Positions 8,489-17,336 of a stretch of 64,000 nt of DNA are shown piece after piece. Positions within the stretch are counted from its first letter, which is position 1, and the number at the start of each line of letters is the position of its first letter. The position numbers and the translations under genes are program-made. Location of the stretch: positions 57,642 to 121,641 of the forward strand of contig CAVXNM010000031.1 in assembly GCA_963763115.1 (NCBI GenBank), written 5' to 3'. The notes beneath the pieces are model-generated. The model had not been told where the DNA came from, searched no databases, and saw only the letters and a list, made by a program, of their open reading frames with translations. Origin of the DNA: CAVQCA01 sp963763115 (GTDB lineage: Bacteria; Pseudomonadota; Gammaproteobacteria; UBA9214).

Positions 8489-8852
8489 TTTGTGCTCCTG
8501 CCGAGTGACAACCGGGCAGATTGTAGCAAATCACACCCAACGTGGCTGATATTCAGTACCACCACTGGTGAAGGACATTAACCGGGGGACCACGCAACCC
8601 TTGCGAGTCATCTCCTGCGGTCTGCACATGACTTGTTTGCAAGGGTGCGGCCGCACGGTATGACTCCTACGGGTAATGAGGAAACCAGGCACCGGGCAGA
8701 GGCGCTGAATCCCGTACCCGCCGGGTACAAACCATGCAAGAAGCCTAAGTCGAGAAAATGGCATTGGATGGAACCGGTCGTCACCCCGCTCCGGTGCTGC
8801 GTTCCAATCTATGGAGCCGTTCCCGTCCTTCAGCCAGGCTCCGACCCGATGC

Positions 8853-8876
8853 CATCTATCCCCTTAAGGATAGATG
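8853..8876. repeat. Short perfect hairpin upstream of iscR
   Basis: CATCTATCC at 8853-8861 pairs with GGATAGATG at 8868-8876 around a six-base loop. No T-run follows on either strand, so it is a weak terminator candidate. It lies about 100 bp ahead of the iscR promoter, in an otherwise gene-free stretch (8489-8949) in which I see nothing else. Confidence 0.4.
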
Positions 8877-8949
8877 GTTAATTAAGCCATTGTTTGTAAT
8901 ATTTATCCAGTCGAACTTCCCCGGTTACCCGTGCAGTCGATGACAAATA

Positions 8950-8983
8950 ATTGTTGACTATATTACTCAACTATTACTATTAT
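8950..8983 (+). promoter_or_regulatory. iscR promoter overlapped by an IscR type 1 site
   Basis: Positions 8950-8974 match the E. coli IscR type 1 consensus (ATASYYGACTRWWWYAGTCRRSTAT) at 23 of 25 positions; the mismatches are T for A at position 3 and C for G in AGTC. A sigma-70-like promoter overlaps it: TTGACT at 8954-8959, 18 bp, then TATTAT at 8978-8983. A repressor on this site would block the -35 element, the classic autoregulatory layout. The inferred leader to the iscR ATG at 9099 is about 110 bases. Confidence 0.8.
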
Positions 8984-9098
8984 CTTGGGCAGGGAAAACT
9001 GGATCGCACATTTTTGTAATAGTGCCACGGTTGACTGCACGGAATACGGGCAGGGCAACCGCATAAGGCCCGACAGCACCGTATTCATCGAGGTTTTT

Positions 9099-9542
9099 AT
9101 GAAGTTAACGACTAAAGGCCGTCACGCCATTACAGCAATGATGGAGTTGGCCCTGCATGAGAAAAAAGGGCCGGTAACACTGGCAGATATCTCCAGCCAG
9201 CAGTCCATTTCGATTTCCTATCTAGAGCAGTTGTTCGCAAAGCTGCGGCAGAATGGGCTGGTTAGCGGAATGCGTGGTCCCGGCGGAGGTTATTGTCTGG
9301 CCCGCCCGGCTAACGAGATCACCATTGCACAGGTTCTCAATGCGGTCGATGACCTGGTGAAACACCAGGAGATCCCGCTAGCAGAAAGAGAGATTCCCGA
9401 GAGCATGCTGATGTGGAGGCGGTTAAGCAACCGGGTATTTGACTACCTGGACGGGATAACACTGGCCGAGACAGTGGAAATTCAGAAGGAATATTCCCAG
9501 TCTGCGCTGTTTCACTCGGACTTGCAGAAAAGCGCGGCCTGA
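9099..9542 (+). CDS. iscR: IscR-like Rrf2 regulator lacking the Fe-S ligands
   Basis: An Rrf2-family winged-helix regulator of 147 residues. The first 75 residues closely follow IscR: MKLTTKGRHAITAMMELAL, LADISSQQSISISYLEQLF, and the wing MRGPGGGYCLARPA. Glu43, which in E. coli limits apo-IscR binding to type 1 sites, is kept. The cluster loop is different: E. coli has three Cys and a His between AVDE and LWRDLS, whereas here the stretch (KHQEIPLAEREIPESMLM, then WRRLSNRVFDYL) has no Cys at all and no His at the ligand position. The only Cys is in the wing. The start at 9099 is fixed by homology; an in-frame reading from 8985 would run through the promoter. It precedes iscU by 40 bp. It may be a cluster-free repressor; the family call is sure, the mechanism is not. 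Confidence 0.9.
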   Translation: MKLTTKGRHAITAMMELALHEKKGPVTLADISSQQSISISYLEQLFAKLRQNGLVSGMRGPGGGYCLARPANEITIAQVLNAVDDLVKHQEIPLAEREIPESMLMWRRLSNRVFDYLDGITLAETVEIQKEYSQSALFHSDLQKSAA

Positions 9543-9582
9543 CGGCTTGTTATTTGAACCTGGTTCGCCTGGAGAAACTGAA

Positions 9583-9984
9583 ATGGCTTACAGTGAAAAA
9601 GTACTCGATCACTACGAGAATCCGCGCAACGTCGGCTCTTTCGACAAGGATGACAGACAGGTCGGCACCGGTATGGTCGGCGCCCCGGCGTGTGGTGACG
9701 TGATGAAGCTGCAGATAAAGGTCAATGAACGCGGCATCATAGAGGATGCCCGGTTCAAAACCTATGGATGTGGATCCGCAATAGCCTCCAGTTCGCTGCT
9801 CACCGAATGGGTTAAGGGTAAAACGCTTGACGAGGCGCGGGAAATAAAAAACACGGACATTGCCGAGGAACTGGCCCTGCCGCCGGTAAAGGTTCACTGT
9901 TCAGTACTGGCCGAAGATGCCATCAAGGCCGCGATCGAGAACTACCATCTGAAGAACGTCGTGGATCAGACAGCTGAAGTCTGA
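9583..9984 (+). CDS. iscU: Iron-sulfur cluster scaffold IscU
   Basis: A 133-residue IscU. The cluster ligands are all present: Cys37 in APACGDVM, Cys63 in YGCGSAIASSS, and the His-Cys pair in LPPVKVHCSVLAEDAI (about 105/106). The N terminus MAYSEKVLDHYENPRNVG is characteristic. IscU assembles [2Fe-2S] clusters from sulfur supplied by IscS and passes them to acceptors with HscBA. The ATG at 9583 lies 12 bp after a GGAGA. iscR lies immediately upstream, but iscS is not between them, and iscA, hscBA and fdx do not follow; a terminator closes the unit. The LPPVK motif recognised by HscA is intact, so the chaperones probably lie elsewhere. Confidence 0.94.
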   Translation: MAYSEKVLDHYENPRNVGSFDKDDRQVGTGMVGAPACGDVMKLQIKVNERGIIEDARFKTYGCGSAIASSSLLTEWVKGKTLDEAREIKNTDIAEELALPPVKVHCSVLAEDAIKAAIENYHLKNVVDQTAEV

Positions 9985-10006
9985 TTTTCGACAATCATTA
10001 GCGTTC

Positions 10007-10041
10007 GTGAAACGGGGTCATGTGACCCCGTTTCACGTTTT
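10007..10041 (+). terminator. Intrinsic terminator after iscU
   Basis: A perfect 14-bp inverted repeat (10007-10020 and 10023-10036) with a two-base centre is followed by GTTTT. It begins 22 bp after the iscU stop and should end the iscR-iscU transcript. The symmetry means it could work from both sides, though the T-run lies only on this side. Confidence 0.85.
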
Positions 10042-10227
10042 GACCTGTCGGCTGGCCACGCCGGATCATCGCAGTATTCCGGGTTTATCGTCATTCCCGC
10101 CTTGCAGGATTATGTCCTGTCCAGACCGGCTGGGACCGCAAGGCAACTGGCGGCGACAACCCGAACCGCAATCTGTCTGATACGGGTCCGAAGCGACCTG
10201 TAATCCTGCTGATATACTGCCGCTCTG

Positions 10228-11079
10228 ATGATAATCAAACCCCTGCAAGCAGCCGTTACCCGTCTCTATCCCCCACCCGCGACAGACTATCCACTTGAGG
10301 GACTCTATCTCGGGCAGGCACTGCCTCCCGGAGATGCTGCCGGAGAACCGTATGTCTACAGCAATTTCATCACTTCCCTCGATGGCAGGATCGCCATCGC
10401 CCTGGAAGGACGGTCCACACACCAAGTCCCCACTGCGATAACCAACCCCCGTGACTGGCGGCTTTACCAGGAACTCGCCGGACAAGCCGATATCCTGATA
10501 ACCAGCGGACGCTATTTCAGACAATGCGAGATCGAGGAGGCTCAGGACCGTCTGCCGGTGAGCAGCCACCCGGGCTACAGCGATATTCGGGAATGGCGCA
10601 GTCGTCACGGCCTGGCGGCACAACCGGATGTTGCCATACTGAGTCGCAGCCTTGCTATTTCCCTGGAATCACTCAAACCGTATCAGAGCCGCCGTATCAT
10701 CGTCTTCACCGGCCGACAGGCCGAGGCTGAGCGCATAGCCCGACTCAGGGAACAAGGCGTCGAGGTCATTACCTCCGGAGAGGACAGGACGGTCGACGGC
10801 GCCGAACTGATCGCAATGCTGGCTGGCATGGGATACGCCAGTATCTATGCCATTGCCGGACCCGAAGTTCTGCATACGCTGTTGAAGGCAAGGGTACTGA
10901 ATCGTCTCTACCTGACAACGACCCACCAGTTGCTGGCAGGAGAACATTTCGACACCCTCACGCGCGGCGTCGGCTTTGATCCGGCACTGGACATGCAACT
11001 GGTAAGCCTCTATCTCGACCGCTACGCACCCTCCGGGGCCAGCCAGTGGTTTTCCGTATTTGAAACACGGAGTGGCTGA
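10228..11079 (+). CDS. RibD C-terminal-domain (pyrimidine/dihydrofolate reductase-like) protein
   Basis: A 283-residue protein of the RibD C-terminal reductase fold. The entry YVYSNFITSLDGRIAIA (about residues 44-60) is the substrate/NADPH region typical of 5-amino-6-ribosylamino-uracil reductases. It is followed by DWRLYQELAGQADILITSGRYFRQ, the Rossmann-like stretch RRIIVFTGRQAEAERI, and GAELIAMLAGMGYASIYAIAGPEVLH near the C terminus. There is no deaminase domain, so it is not a full RibD. The physiological substrate is unknown; a role in riboflavin-like or other NADPH-dependent reduction is inference. It converges on a YkgJ-type gene, with the ends 1 bp apart. Confidence 0.82.
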   Translation: MIIKPLQAAVTRLYPPPATDYPLEGLYLGQALPPGDAAGEPYVYSNFITSLDGRIAIALEGRSTHQVPTAITNPRDWRLYQELAGQADILITSGRYFRQCEIEEAQDRLPVSSHPGYSDIREWRSRHGLAAQPDVAILSRSLAISLESLKPYQSRRIIVFTGRQAEAERIARLREQGVEVITSGEDRTVDGAELIAMLAGMGYASIYAIAGPEVLHTLLKARVLNRLYLTTTHQLLAGEHFDTLTRGVGFDPALDMQLVSLYLDRYAPSGASQWFSVFETRSG

Positions 11080-11080
11080 C

Positions 11081-11506
11081 TCACTCCTGGCCATCAAGAT
11101 CCGTGACGAGAAGTTCTTTTATGCGGGTGACAGGCACCTCCTCGCCGCGATTGATGCCTTCGCAGCGTCGTGACTCCTGCTGCCAATTCCGCTGGCGGCT
11201 CACGATCTCGGGCCAGAATGGATATGTACGGCACTGCACGGGACGCACCGGGTAAATGCCGCACTCGCCCCTGGCATCGAGAAACACACAACGCCCGTCG
11301 CCTTGCCATGACGCCACCAGGTCACCATCCGGCGAGCGACTCAGGTAACGGCGGCGGAACCAACTGCGAGACAGCTTGAGGTAGGCTCGAATTTCTTCGG
11401 CTTCATGCTCATTCAGAAAGACGTAATAACCACCCCCGGCCACGCAACAACGTCCGCAACGGGTGCAGTCAAACCTCAGCGGCTGTCTTTCGTAAAACGG
11501 TTGCAA
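11081..11506 (-). CDS. YkgJ-family cysteine-cluster protein
   Basis: A 141-residue protein with the zinc/iron-chelating cysteine cluster of the YkgJ (UPF0153) family. FDCTRCGRCCVAGGGYYVFL (residues 13-32) is the N-terminal Cys cluster. GRCVFLDARGECGIYPVRPVQCR and a final RRCEG supply the remaining Cys. Members are thought to bind a metal or Fe-S cluster, but the biochemical role is unsettled. A Leu/Trp-rich middle section (LKLSRSWFRRRYLS) is typical of a subgroup often annotated as Fe-S oxidoreductase. It is convergent with the RibD-like gene and its start is 86 bp from the divergent Nudix gene. Confidence 0.85.
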   Translation of the reverse strand: MQPFYERQPLRFDCTRCGRCCVAGGGYYVFLNEHEAEEIRAYLKLSRSWFRRRYLSRSPDGDLVASWQGDGRCVFLDARGECGIYPVRPVQCRTYPFWPEIVSRQRNWQQESRRCEGINRGEEVPVTRIKELLVTDLDGQE

Positions 11507-11592
11507 AACCTCACCTCCCTGGCAGCACGGCGGTGTTTATGCAGTATCATCATCGGGGTCGCGCCCCTCACGACCGCACACAGGAGAAGCCA

Positions 11593-12114
11593 TTGTCCCA
11601 CAAGACCAGAACGGTTTTCGAGGGTCGGGTTGTCCGGCTTGGCATCGAATCCCTGACCCTCCCCAACGGAGAGCCCCTGGAACTGGAAATTGTCCGCCAC
11701 CCCGGCGGTGCGGCGGTCATTGCACTGGACGAGGATCGACGCGTCTGCCTGTTGCGCCAGTTCCGGCATGCAGCGGGCGGCTGGCTGTGGGAATTGCCCG
11801 CCGGCAAGCTCGAGAAAGGGGAAGATCCGCAAGCCACCGCCGCGCGCGAACTAGCGGAAGAGGCCGGACTGCGGGCAGGACACTGGCATCGACTCGGCAC
11901 GGTGCTGACGACCCCCGGCTTCTGCGACGAATCGATTCATTTATACCTGGTCGAACAACTTTCTCCGGTCACCACACAACAGGAGCGGCATGAATTGATC
12001 GAGATACACTGGATCCCTTTCACCAGGGCAATCGAACAGGTGCACGACGGCACTATCCATGACGCGAAGACTATGCTTGGATTGTTACTGGCAGAAAACC
12101 GTATTCGCTCCTGA
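11593..12114 (+). CDS. Nudix hydrolase, ADP-ribose pyrophosphatase type
   Basis: A 173-residue Nudix enzyme. The full Nudix box GX5EX7REUXEEXGU is present as GKLEKGE, seven residues, then RELAEEAGL (about residues 77-99). A preceding LWELPAG and a following GTVLTTPGFCDE are typical of ADP-ribose/sugar-nucleotide pyrophosphatases, which split ADP-ribose to AMP and ribose-5-phosphate. The start is best placed at a TTG at 11593 (protein begins MSHKTRTVFEGRVV) because AGGAGA lies six bases before it; an ATG at 11533 gives a non-homologous extension. The substrate is inferred from family features only. Confidence 0.88.
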   Translation: MSHKTRTVFEGRVVRLGIESLTLPNGEPLELEIVRHPGGAAVIALDEDRRVCLLRQFRHAAGGWLWELPAGKLEKGEDPQATAARELAEEAGLRAGHWHRLGTVLTTPGFCDESIHLYLVEQLSPVTTQQERHELIEIHWIPFTRAIEQVHDGTIHDAKTMLGLLLAENRIRS

Positions 12115-12207
12115 TATCGACCCACCAGCACCACAACCAACCAGCAGCAGCGCCATACCGGCTGCCGCCATGAAATTGACGAAACGTGAGAAAAACCTGC
12201 GTTTCAC
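12085..12207 (-). CDS. Putative small lipoprotein, 40 residues
   Basis: Translation from a GTG at 12207 gives a 40-residue peptide: a basic start MKRRFFSRF, a hydrophobic segment (AAAGMALLLVG), and Cys25 in a good lipobox LLVGC. A short Gly/Ser-rich tail ends in VFCQ. GAGGTGA lies five bases before the start. Size and layout resemble entericidin-type or other small lipoproteins, but the tail lacks the entericidin repeat. It overlaps the last 30 bp of the convergent Nudix gene. The combination of ribosome site, basic end, hydrophobic core and lipobox makes it a better candidate than a chance frame. Confidence 0.5.
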   Translation of the reverse strand: MKRRFFSRFVNFMAAAGMALLLVGCGAGGSISGANTVFCQ

Positions 12208-12441
12208 TGTTATCACCTCGTGGTTAAGCAGAAGCTTATCCTTATGACGTCAAAAATATAACACTCCAAAGGTTGAATATTCGGTTGAGTCGCATTTAAG
12301 CGATGAAGCTCACAACAATATGCTGTAAATTCAACAGGATCATCGGATTCCAGCTACTCTGCCGCAGTTCCCGGATATATGCTATTGTCCGCAGCTACTA
12401 TCCATCCCGGCCTGAAAACCCCCCGGCAAGATGAGATTCTC

Positions 12442-12990
12442 ATGATCTTCTGCAGCAACTGCGGCGCAAGGCTAATCGTGAAAGTTCCCGCAGGCGACGA
12501 CCGTCTTCGCCACGTGTGCGAAGCCTGCGACACGATTCATTACCAGAATCCGAAAATCGTGGCCGGCTGCATTCCGGACTGGGAAGGACGCCTGCTGCTG
12601 TGCCGCCGCGCCATCGAACCCCGCTGCGGTCTGTGGACCCTGCCGGCAGGATTCATGGAAAACGGGGAAACGACCGAGCAGGCCGCCGCGCGCGAGACCT
12701 GGGAGGAAGCCCGCGCCCGCGTCGGCAAGATGAACCTCTACGGGGTTTTCAGCATCCCGCATATCAGCCAGGTCTACCTGATGTTCCGCGCCCGTCTCGA
12801 GGAGAAGAGCTTCGAGCCCGGTCCGGAGAGCCTCGAGGTCAGGCTGTTTGAAACACACGAAATACCCTGGAGCGAACTGGCATTCCCGGTTGTCAAGCTT
12901 ACCCTCAGAAAATACTGTAACGATCACAAGGAAAACCTCTTTCCGGTCCATGTGGAGGAGGTTATCCGCCATCCTCCCAGGTCCGATTGA
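12442..12990 (+). CDS. Zinc-ribbon Nudix hydrolase (NudC-like)
   Basis: A 182-residue protein with an N-terminal zinc ribbon (CSNCG near residue 4 and CEACDTIHYQNPK near 32), followed by a Nudix domain. The box is GFMENGE, seven residues, then RETWEEA. Zinc-ribbon Nudix proteins include NudC, which removes NAD caps from RNA and cleaves NADH; this protein lacks NudC's extra N-terminal domain and its SQPWPFPxS block, so it belongs to a shorter relative group. I use the ATG at 12442 because the zinc ribbon begins immediately; an upstream ATG at 12379 lies before the homologous part. Confidence 0.85.
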   Translation: MIFCSNCGARLIVKVPAGDDRLRHVCEACDTIHYQNPKIVAGCIPDWEGRLLLCRRAIEPRCGLWTLPAGFMENGETTEQAAARETWEEARARVGKMNLYGVFSIPHISQVYLMFRARLEEKSFEPGPESLEVRLFETHEIPWSELAFPVVKLTLRKYCNDHKENLFPVHVEEVIRHPPRSD

Positions 12991-13042
12991 ACCGGTTGCG
13001 AAATACCGGCCCTACAATTGCCATTACCGGCGGAGCAGCCAT

Positions 13043-13615
13043 ATGCGTACCAGCGCCTTATTACTGATATCAAGCCTGATCCTCGTGAGTTTCCCGGCGG
13101 CATCCGTGACGATAGACGGCGTGGAGATTTCCGATACCCTCACAGTGGCAAACGGCACACCCGCACTGATACTGAACGGTGCTGGCATCAGGGAAAAGCT
13201 GTTCCTCGATATTTATATCGGCGCGCTTTACCTGCCGGCAAAATCCGGCGATGCGCTGGCGATTCTTTCCGGCAAGGGTCCGGCGTGCGTAGCGATGCAT
13301 TTCCTCTACAAGCAAGTCAGTCGGGAAAAGATTAACGACGCATGGGAAGACGGCCTAGCCGCCAATCACAACGCGGTTGAAATGCAGGCACTTCAACCGC
13401 AACTCGAAAAATTCAAAACCCTCTTCCGCACCATGCACAAGGGTGAAGTAATCCGGATCTGTTACCTGCCGGGCACCGGGACTGAAGTGCGCATAAACGG
13501 TGAACGGCGCGGCGATGTAGAGGGCGAAACCTTCTTCCATGCCCTGCTCGCAATCTGGCTGGGCAATCACCCTGTCAGCAACGATCTAAAACAGGGCATG
13601 CTGGGTATCGACTGA
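13043..13615 (+). CDS. Secreted chalcone-isomerase-like protein
   Basis: A 190-residue protein with a cleavable leader (residues 1-20, LLLISSLILVSFPAAS) and a chalcone-isomerase-like domain. The segment LNGAGIREKLFLDIYIGALYL (about residues 45-65) is the typical opening of this bacterial family, and WEDGLAANH and GTEVRINGERRG follow. Bacterial members are periplasmic and of unknown role; they are not known to isomerise chalcones. The ATG at 13043 is preferred because it gives a signal peptide; a reading from 12848 overlaps the previous gene out of frame. The dehydrogenase gene begins seven bases after its stop. Confidence 0.85.
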   Translation: MRTSALLLISSLILVSFPAASVTIDGVEISDTLTVANGTPALILNGAGIREKLFLDIYIGALYLPAKSGDALAILSGKGPACVAMHFLYKQVSREKINDAWEDGLAANHNAVEMQALQPQLEKFKTLFRTMHKGEVIRICYLPGTGTEVRINGERRGDVEGETFFHALLAIWLGNHPVSNDLKQGMLGID

Positions 13616-13621
13616 CAGATC

Positions 13622-14578
<957 letters not shown>

Positions 14579-14616
14579 GAACCCATTCCCGCGCGTGTCC
14601 CGGCATGACGAAACCA

Positions 14617-15345
14617 ATGTCCGATATTAAGGCCAACCTGCAGGCCGTCCGGGAACGTATCTGCCAGGCAGCCGTATCGTCCGGAAGGAAACCGGATAAA
14701 ATCCGCCTGATCGCGGTGTCAAAAACCGTCAGCAGTGCAGATATCATCCGCGCCATCCACGCCGGGCAGCATATCTTCGGTGAAGGCACCGTGCAGGACG
14801 CCATGACCAAGCTGACACTCATGGGAGACCCGGCAAACGAATGGCACTTCATCGGTCATCTGCAAACCAACAAGGTTAAGCATATCCCGGGTAACTTTTC
14901 ATGGCTGCATACGCTGGACAGCCTGAAACTCGCCCGCAAGCTCTCCACTCAAGCCGAGACCAGGGGTGTCGTGGTGAACGTGCTGTTACAGATCAATATT
15001 GCAGATGACCCGGACAAGTTCGGCATGCAACCGGACAGTGTCTTCACCTTCGTGGATGAGTTGTTGCAAGCCGGCCTTAACGGCATCAGGCCGCGCGGCC
15101 TGATGACCATCGGACGGCGCGAGGGCTCCGTAGCCGACTGTCACCGGGCATTCTCAAAGCTGCGGGAACTGCGCGATGCCTGCGCCATGCGTTTTGGGGA
15201 TGACATATTCCGTGAGCTGTCCATGGGCATGAGCGGTGACTTCGAGATCGCGGTCGCCGAGGGTTCCACCATGGTGCGTGTGGGTAGTGCCATCTTCGGG
15301 GAACGACCGGTACGTCGCGAACCTTCTTACCGGGCCATTGACTGA
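14617..15345 (+). CDS. YggS-family PLP homeostasis protein
   Basis: A pyridoxal-phosphate-binding protein of the YggS/PLPBP family, about 242 residues. Lys of IRLIAVSKTVS (about residue 36) binds PLP. FGEGTVQDAMTKL and EWHFIGHLQTNKVK follow, then LLQINIADDPDKFG, RGLMTIG, and SMGMSGDFEIAVAEGSTMVR near the end. These proteins buffer intracellular PLP; no enzymatic reaction is established. The usual family reads GEN where this protein reads GEGTVQDA, a small deviation. The ATG at 14617 matches the family start (MSDIKANLQAVRERI); longer readings begin at 14605 or 14569. Confidence 0.9.
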   Translation: MSDIKANLQAVRERICQAAVSSGRKPDKIRLIAVSKTVSSADIIRAIHAGQHIFGEGTVQDAMTKLTLMGDPANEWHFIGHLQTNKVKHIPGNFSWLHTLDSLKLARKLSTQAETRGVVVNVLLQINIADDPDKFGMQPDSVFTFVDELLQAGLNGIRPRGLMTIGRREGSVADCHRAFSKLRELRDACAMRFGDDIFRELSMGMSGDFEIAVAEGSTMVRVGSAIFGERPVRREPSYRAID

Positions 15346-15510
15346 ACAAATACGGATTTATTGTCCTGCCTCAAAGGGTAATTTACAGTGTCCTGCCAGT
15401 CGTGTATCTATTACAATAACCTGCAATAATCGATGTACGCGGGCATATCCGGCAGCCTCGCCAATGGGGGCAAGCCGTCAACAGTGAGGACATGGAGAAA
15501 AAAACCAGCC

Positions 15511-15960
15511 GTGATTCCACTCGATGACAATACATCGATCTGGGCGGTAGGAATCCTGAGTTTTGCACTCGGACTGGTTCTCGGGTGTATCGGCAGCTAC
15601 CTGTTCCTTGGCCGTTACAGCCATACCGCAAAATTGCGGGAAGAACTGAGCGAACTCAGGATGAGATTTTCTGATTATCGGGACCAGGTCACGCAGCATT
15701 TCATGCGTACTTCCGAACTCGTCCAGGAAATGACCCAAAGTTACCGCGCCGTCTATGAACACCTTGCCACCGGCGCCCAGGAGTTATGCGAAGGAGAGGT
15801 GGAAGCTCCCTCCCTGGACACTTCGAGCAAGGACCGGCTTGTTGAGAACGGTCATCCCGATCATGATGGGTATGGCGATGAACTGCTAGGAGACACTCCG
15901 CGGATATCCGACCTCAAGATCAAGGTGGAATCAGAAAAGAACCTGACGCGTCAGCACTGA
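15511..15960 (+). CDS. YhcB/ZapG-like (DUF1043) membrane protein
   Basis: About 149 residues with one N-terminal membrane helix (IWAVGILSFALGLVLGCIGSY) followed by a charged helical segment, LREELSELRMRFSDYRDQVTQHFMRTSELVQEM, matching the DUF1043 coiled region of YhcB. YhcB in E. coli links cell division, envelope growth and shape. The C-terminal half is acidic and probably disordered. The start is uncertain: I use the GTG at 15511 because it lies shortly before the helix; an in-frame ATG at 15433 gives a longer, non-homologous leader. It follows the YggS-like gene on the same strand and converges on yjbQ. Confidence 0.8.
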   Translation: MIPLDDNTSIWAVGILSFALGLVLGCIGSYLFLGRYSHTAKLREELSELRMRFSDYRDQVTQHFMRTSELVQEMTQSYRAVYEHLATGAQELCEGEVEAPSLDTSSKDRLVENGHPDHDGYGDELLGDTPRISDLKIKVESEKNLTRQH

Positions 15961-15971
15961 AGCGGCGCCCG

Positions 15972-16388
15972 TCATTCACCATAGACCGTTACCGTCAACT
16001 GCCGCTGGTGTCCTGCGGTTCGATGCTCCCACACATAGACTCCCTGCCAGGTTCCCAGCCCGCAGCGCAGATGGGTAACCGGGAGCGTCAACTCTGCGGC
16101 TGTCAGAATACTCCTGACATGAGCCGGCATATCGTCCATTCCCTCCGCAGTATGCTCGAATAGAGGGTCTCCATCCGGAATCAGGCGCTGCATAAAGCGT
16201 TCCAGATCGGCACGCACCTCCGGGTCGGCATTCTCACACAGGATCAGGGACGCGCTGGTATGGTGGATAAACACGTTGCACAGACCGGTCTGCACACCTG
16301 ATCTTCGGATCCGTTCCTGAATCGCTTCGGTTATCGAAAAGGTGCCTCTTCCCCGGGTCACGACGCTAAAACTCTCCTGGAAAATCAT
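15972..16388 (-). CDS. YjbQ/UPF0047 family protein
   Basis: A 138-residue YjbQ-family protein. Typical elements are TEAIQERIRRSGVQTGLCNVF, then IHHTSASLILCENADP with conserved His and Asn, EHTAEGMDDMPAHVRS, and GTWQGVYVWEHR at the C terminus. Members show weak secondary thiamine-phosphate synthase activity, but the native role is unclear. It is followed upstream by a small gene on the same strand, 15 bp away. No unusual feature is seen. Confidence 0.92.
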   Translation of the reverse strand: MIFQESFSVVTRGRGTFSITEAIQERIRRSGVQTGLCNVFIHHTSASLILCENADPEVRADLERFMQRLIPDGDPLFEHTAEGMDDMPAHVRSILTAAELTLPVTHLRCGLGTWQGVYVWEHRTAGHQRQLTVTVYGE

Positions 16389-16403
16389 TACACCCGGCCG
16401 TCC

Positions 16404-16607
16404 CTAACTGTCACAACTGCCATCGTAGATATCCATGATGGCAACAAGTTCCGCCAGGACCGACAGGCGTTCCGCTGTGGAAAGATCCGCCACTTCGGGA
16501 AATTCCTCGTCCTGCTGTAATGCACTGATACGACGATAGACCATGTTGCAACCCTGGTGGCACAGGGTCTCGACGCATTCTTCTATCTTTTGCTGGCGTA
16601 CTGGCAT
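16404..16607 (-). CDS. Small Cys-containing hypothetical protein
   Basis: A 67-residue acidic protein, MPVRQQKIEECVETLCHQGCNM at its start and AELVAIMDIYDGSCDS at its end. It holds four cysteines, three in the first 20 residues. The length and the 15-bp spacing from yjbQ on the same strand support a real gene, possibly co-transcribed with yjbQ. I do not recognise a family. A second frame across the same interval (82 residues) is Arg/Ser-rich and less protein-like. Confidence 0.55.
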   Translation of the reverse strand: MPVRQQKIEECVETLCHQGCNMVYRRISALQQDEEFPEVADLSTAERLSVLAELVAIMDIYDGSCDS

Positions 16608-16805
16608 GGCAACCCACCCGAACTCTGCTGCAGGTCATTATCTTACCAGCAAAAAACACCCGATAACGCCACCAGAGAGCCGTTTGCAGAAATCAGTACC
16701 ACTTCGCAGAAAACCCGGCGAAATATCACTATGCTGGGGGTCAAAACATGACGGACAAGGCTTATCAAATCATATCAGGTTCGGAGATTACACGAGACTG
16801 CCGGC

Positions 16806-17333
16806 ATGCAACCCAGTCACATTACAAGTACCACTCTGGTCGTCCTGGCCACACTGCTGCCGGGGTGCGCCACACACCGGGTGGAATTTGACCAGGGCGA
16901 TGCAGGGGAATCGGTCGCCGTCAGTGACATGACCCCGGCAGATCCACATCTGGATCATATCTTCGCCTGGATACCCAGAGACAGGGCGCAAACGGCCTCC
17001 GTGGCCGAGGCGCTCGTCCACATCGAAATGGGCAGGGCCAAGGAAGAGGTAGGCAAGACATTATGCGGTGGCGACTGGTTGATAAGCAGCGCGTCTGTCA
17101 ACAGCATTGGTCCCTATCCGTCCACGGCCCCGGTCACCCTTGGCGGTTACCCGGCCTGGTACTACCACGTCAGCCACAAACCCGGCCTCGCGGGATGCCC
17201 CGCAATGCCGGCAGAAACGCTGTACCGGGAACTCGGCAACAGGCTGCCGCCATGGATCACCGTCAGGGCGGCTTCACTGCAAGACAGTGAGAAACCTGGG
17301 GCGGCAATTGCTGCCATACTACGGCTACACTAG
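16806..17333 (+). CDS. Putative lipoprotein of unknown function
   Basis: A 175-residue protein with a lipobox at LLPGC (Cys21) after a hydrophobic leader (STTLVVLATL). The mature part contains three further Cys (TLCGG, AGCPAM) that could form disulphides in the periplasm, and a Trp/Tyr-rich stretch GGYPAWYYHVSH. I do not recognise a named domain. It converges on the YihY gene with a three-base gap. Membrane attachment is inferred from the lipobox; position +2 is Ala, which is compatible with outer-membrane sorting. Confidence 0.75.
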   Translation: MQPSHITSTTLVVLATLLPGCATHRVEFDQGDAGESVAVSDMTPADPHLDHIFAWIPRDRAQTASVAEALVHIEMGRAKEEVGKTLCGGDWLISSASVNSIGPYPSTAPVTLGGYPAWYYHVSHKPGLAGCPAMPAETLYRELGNRLPPWITVRAASLQDSEKPGAAIAAILRLH

Positions 17334-17336
17334 CAT

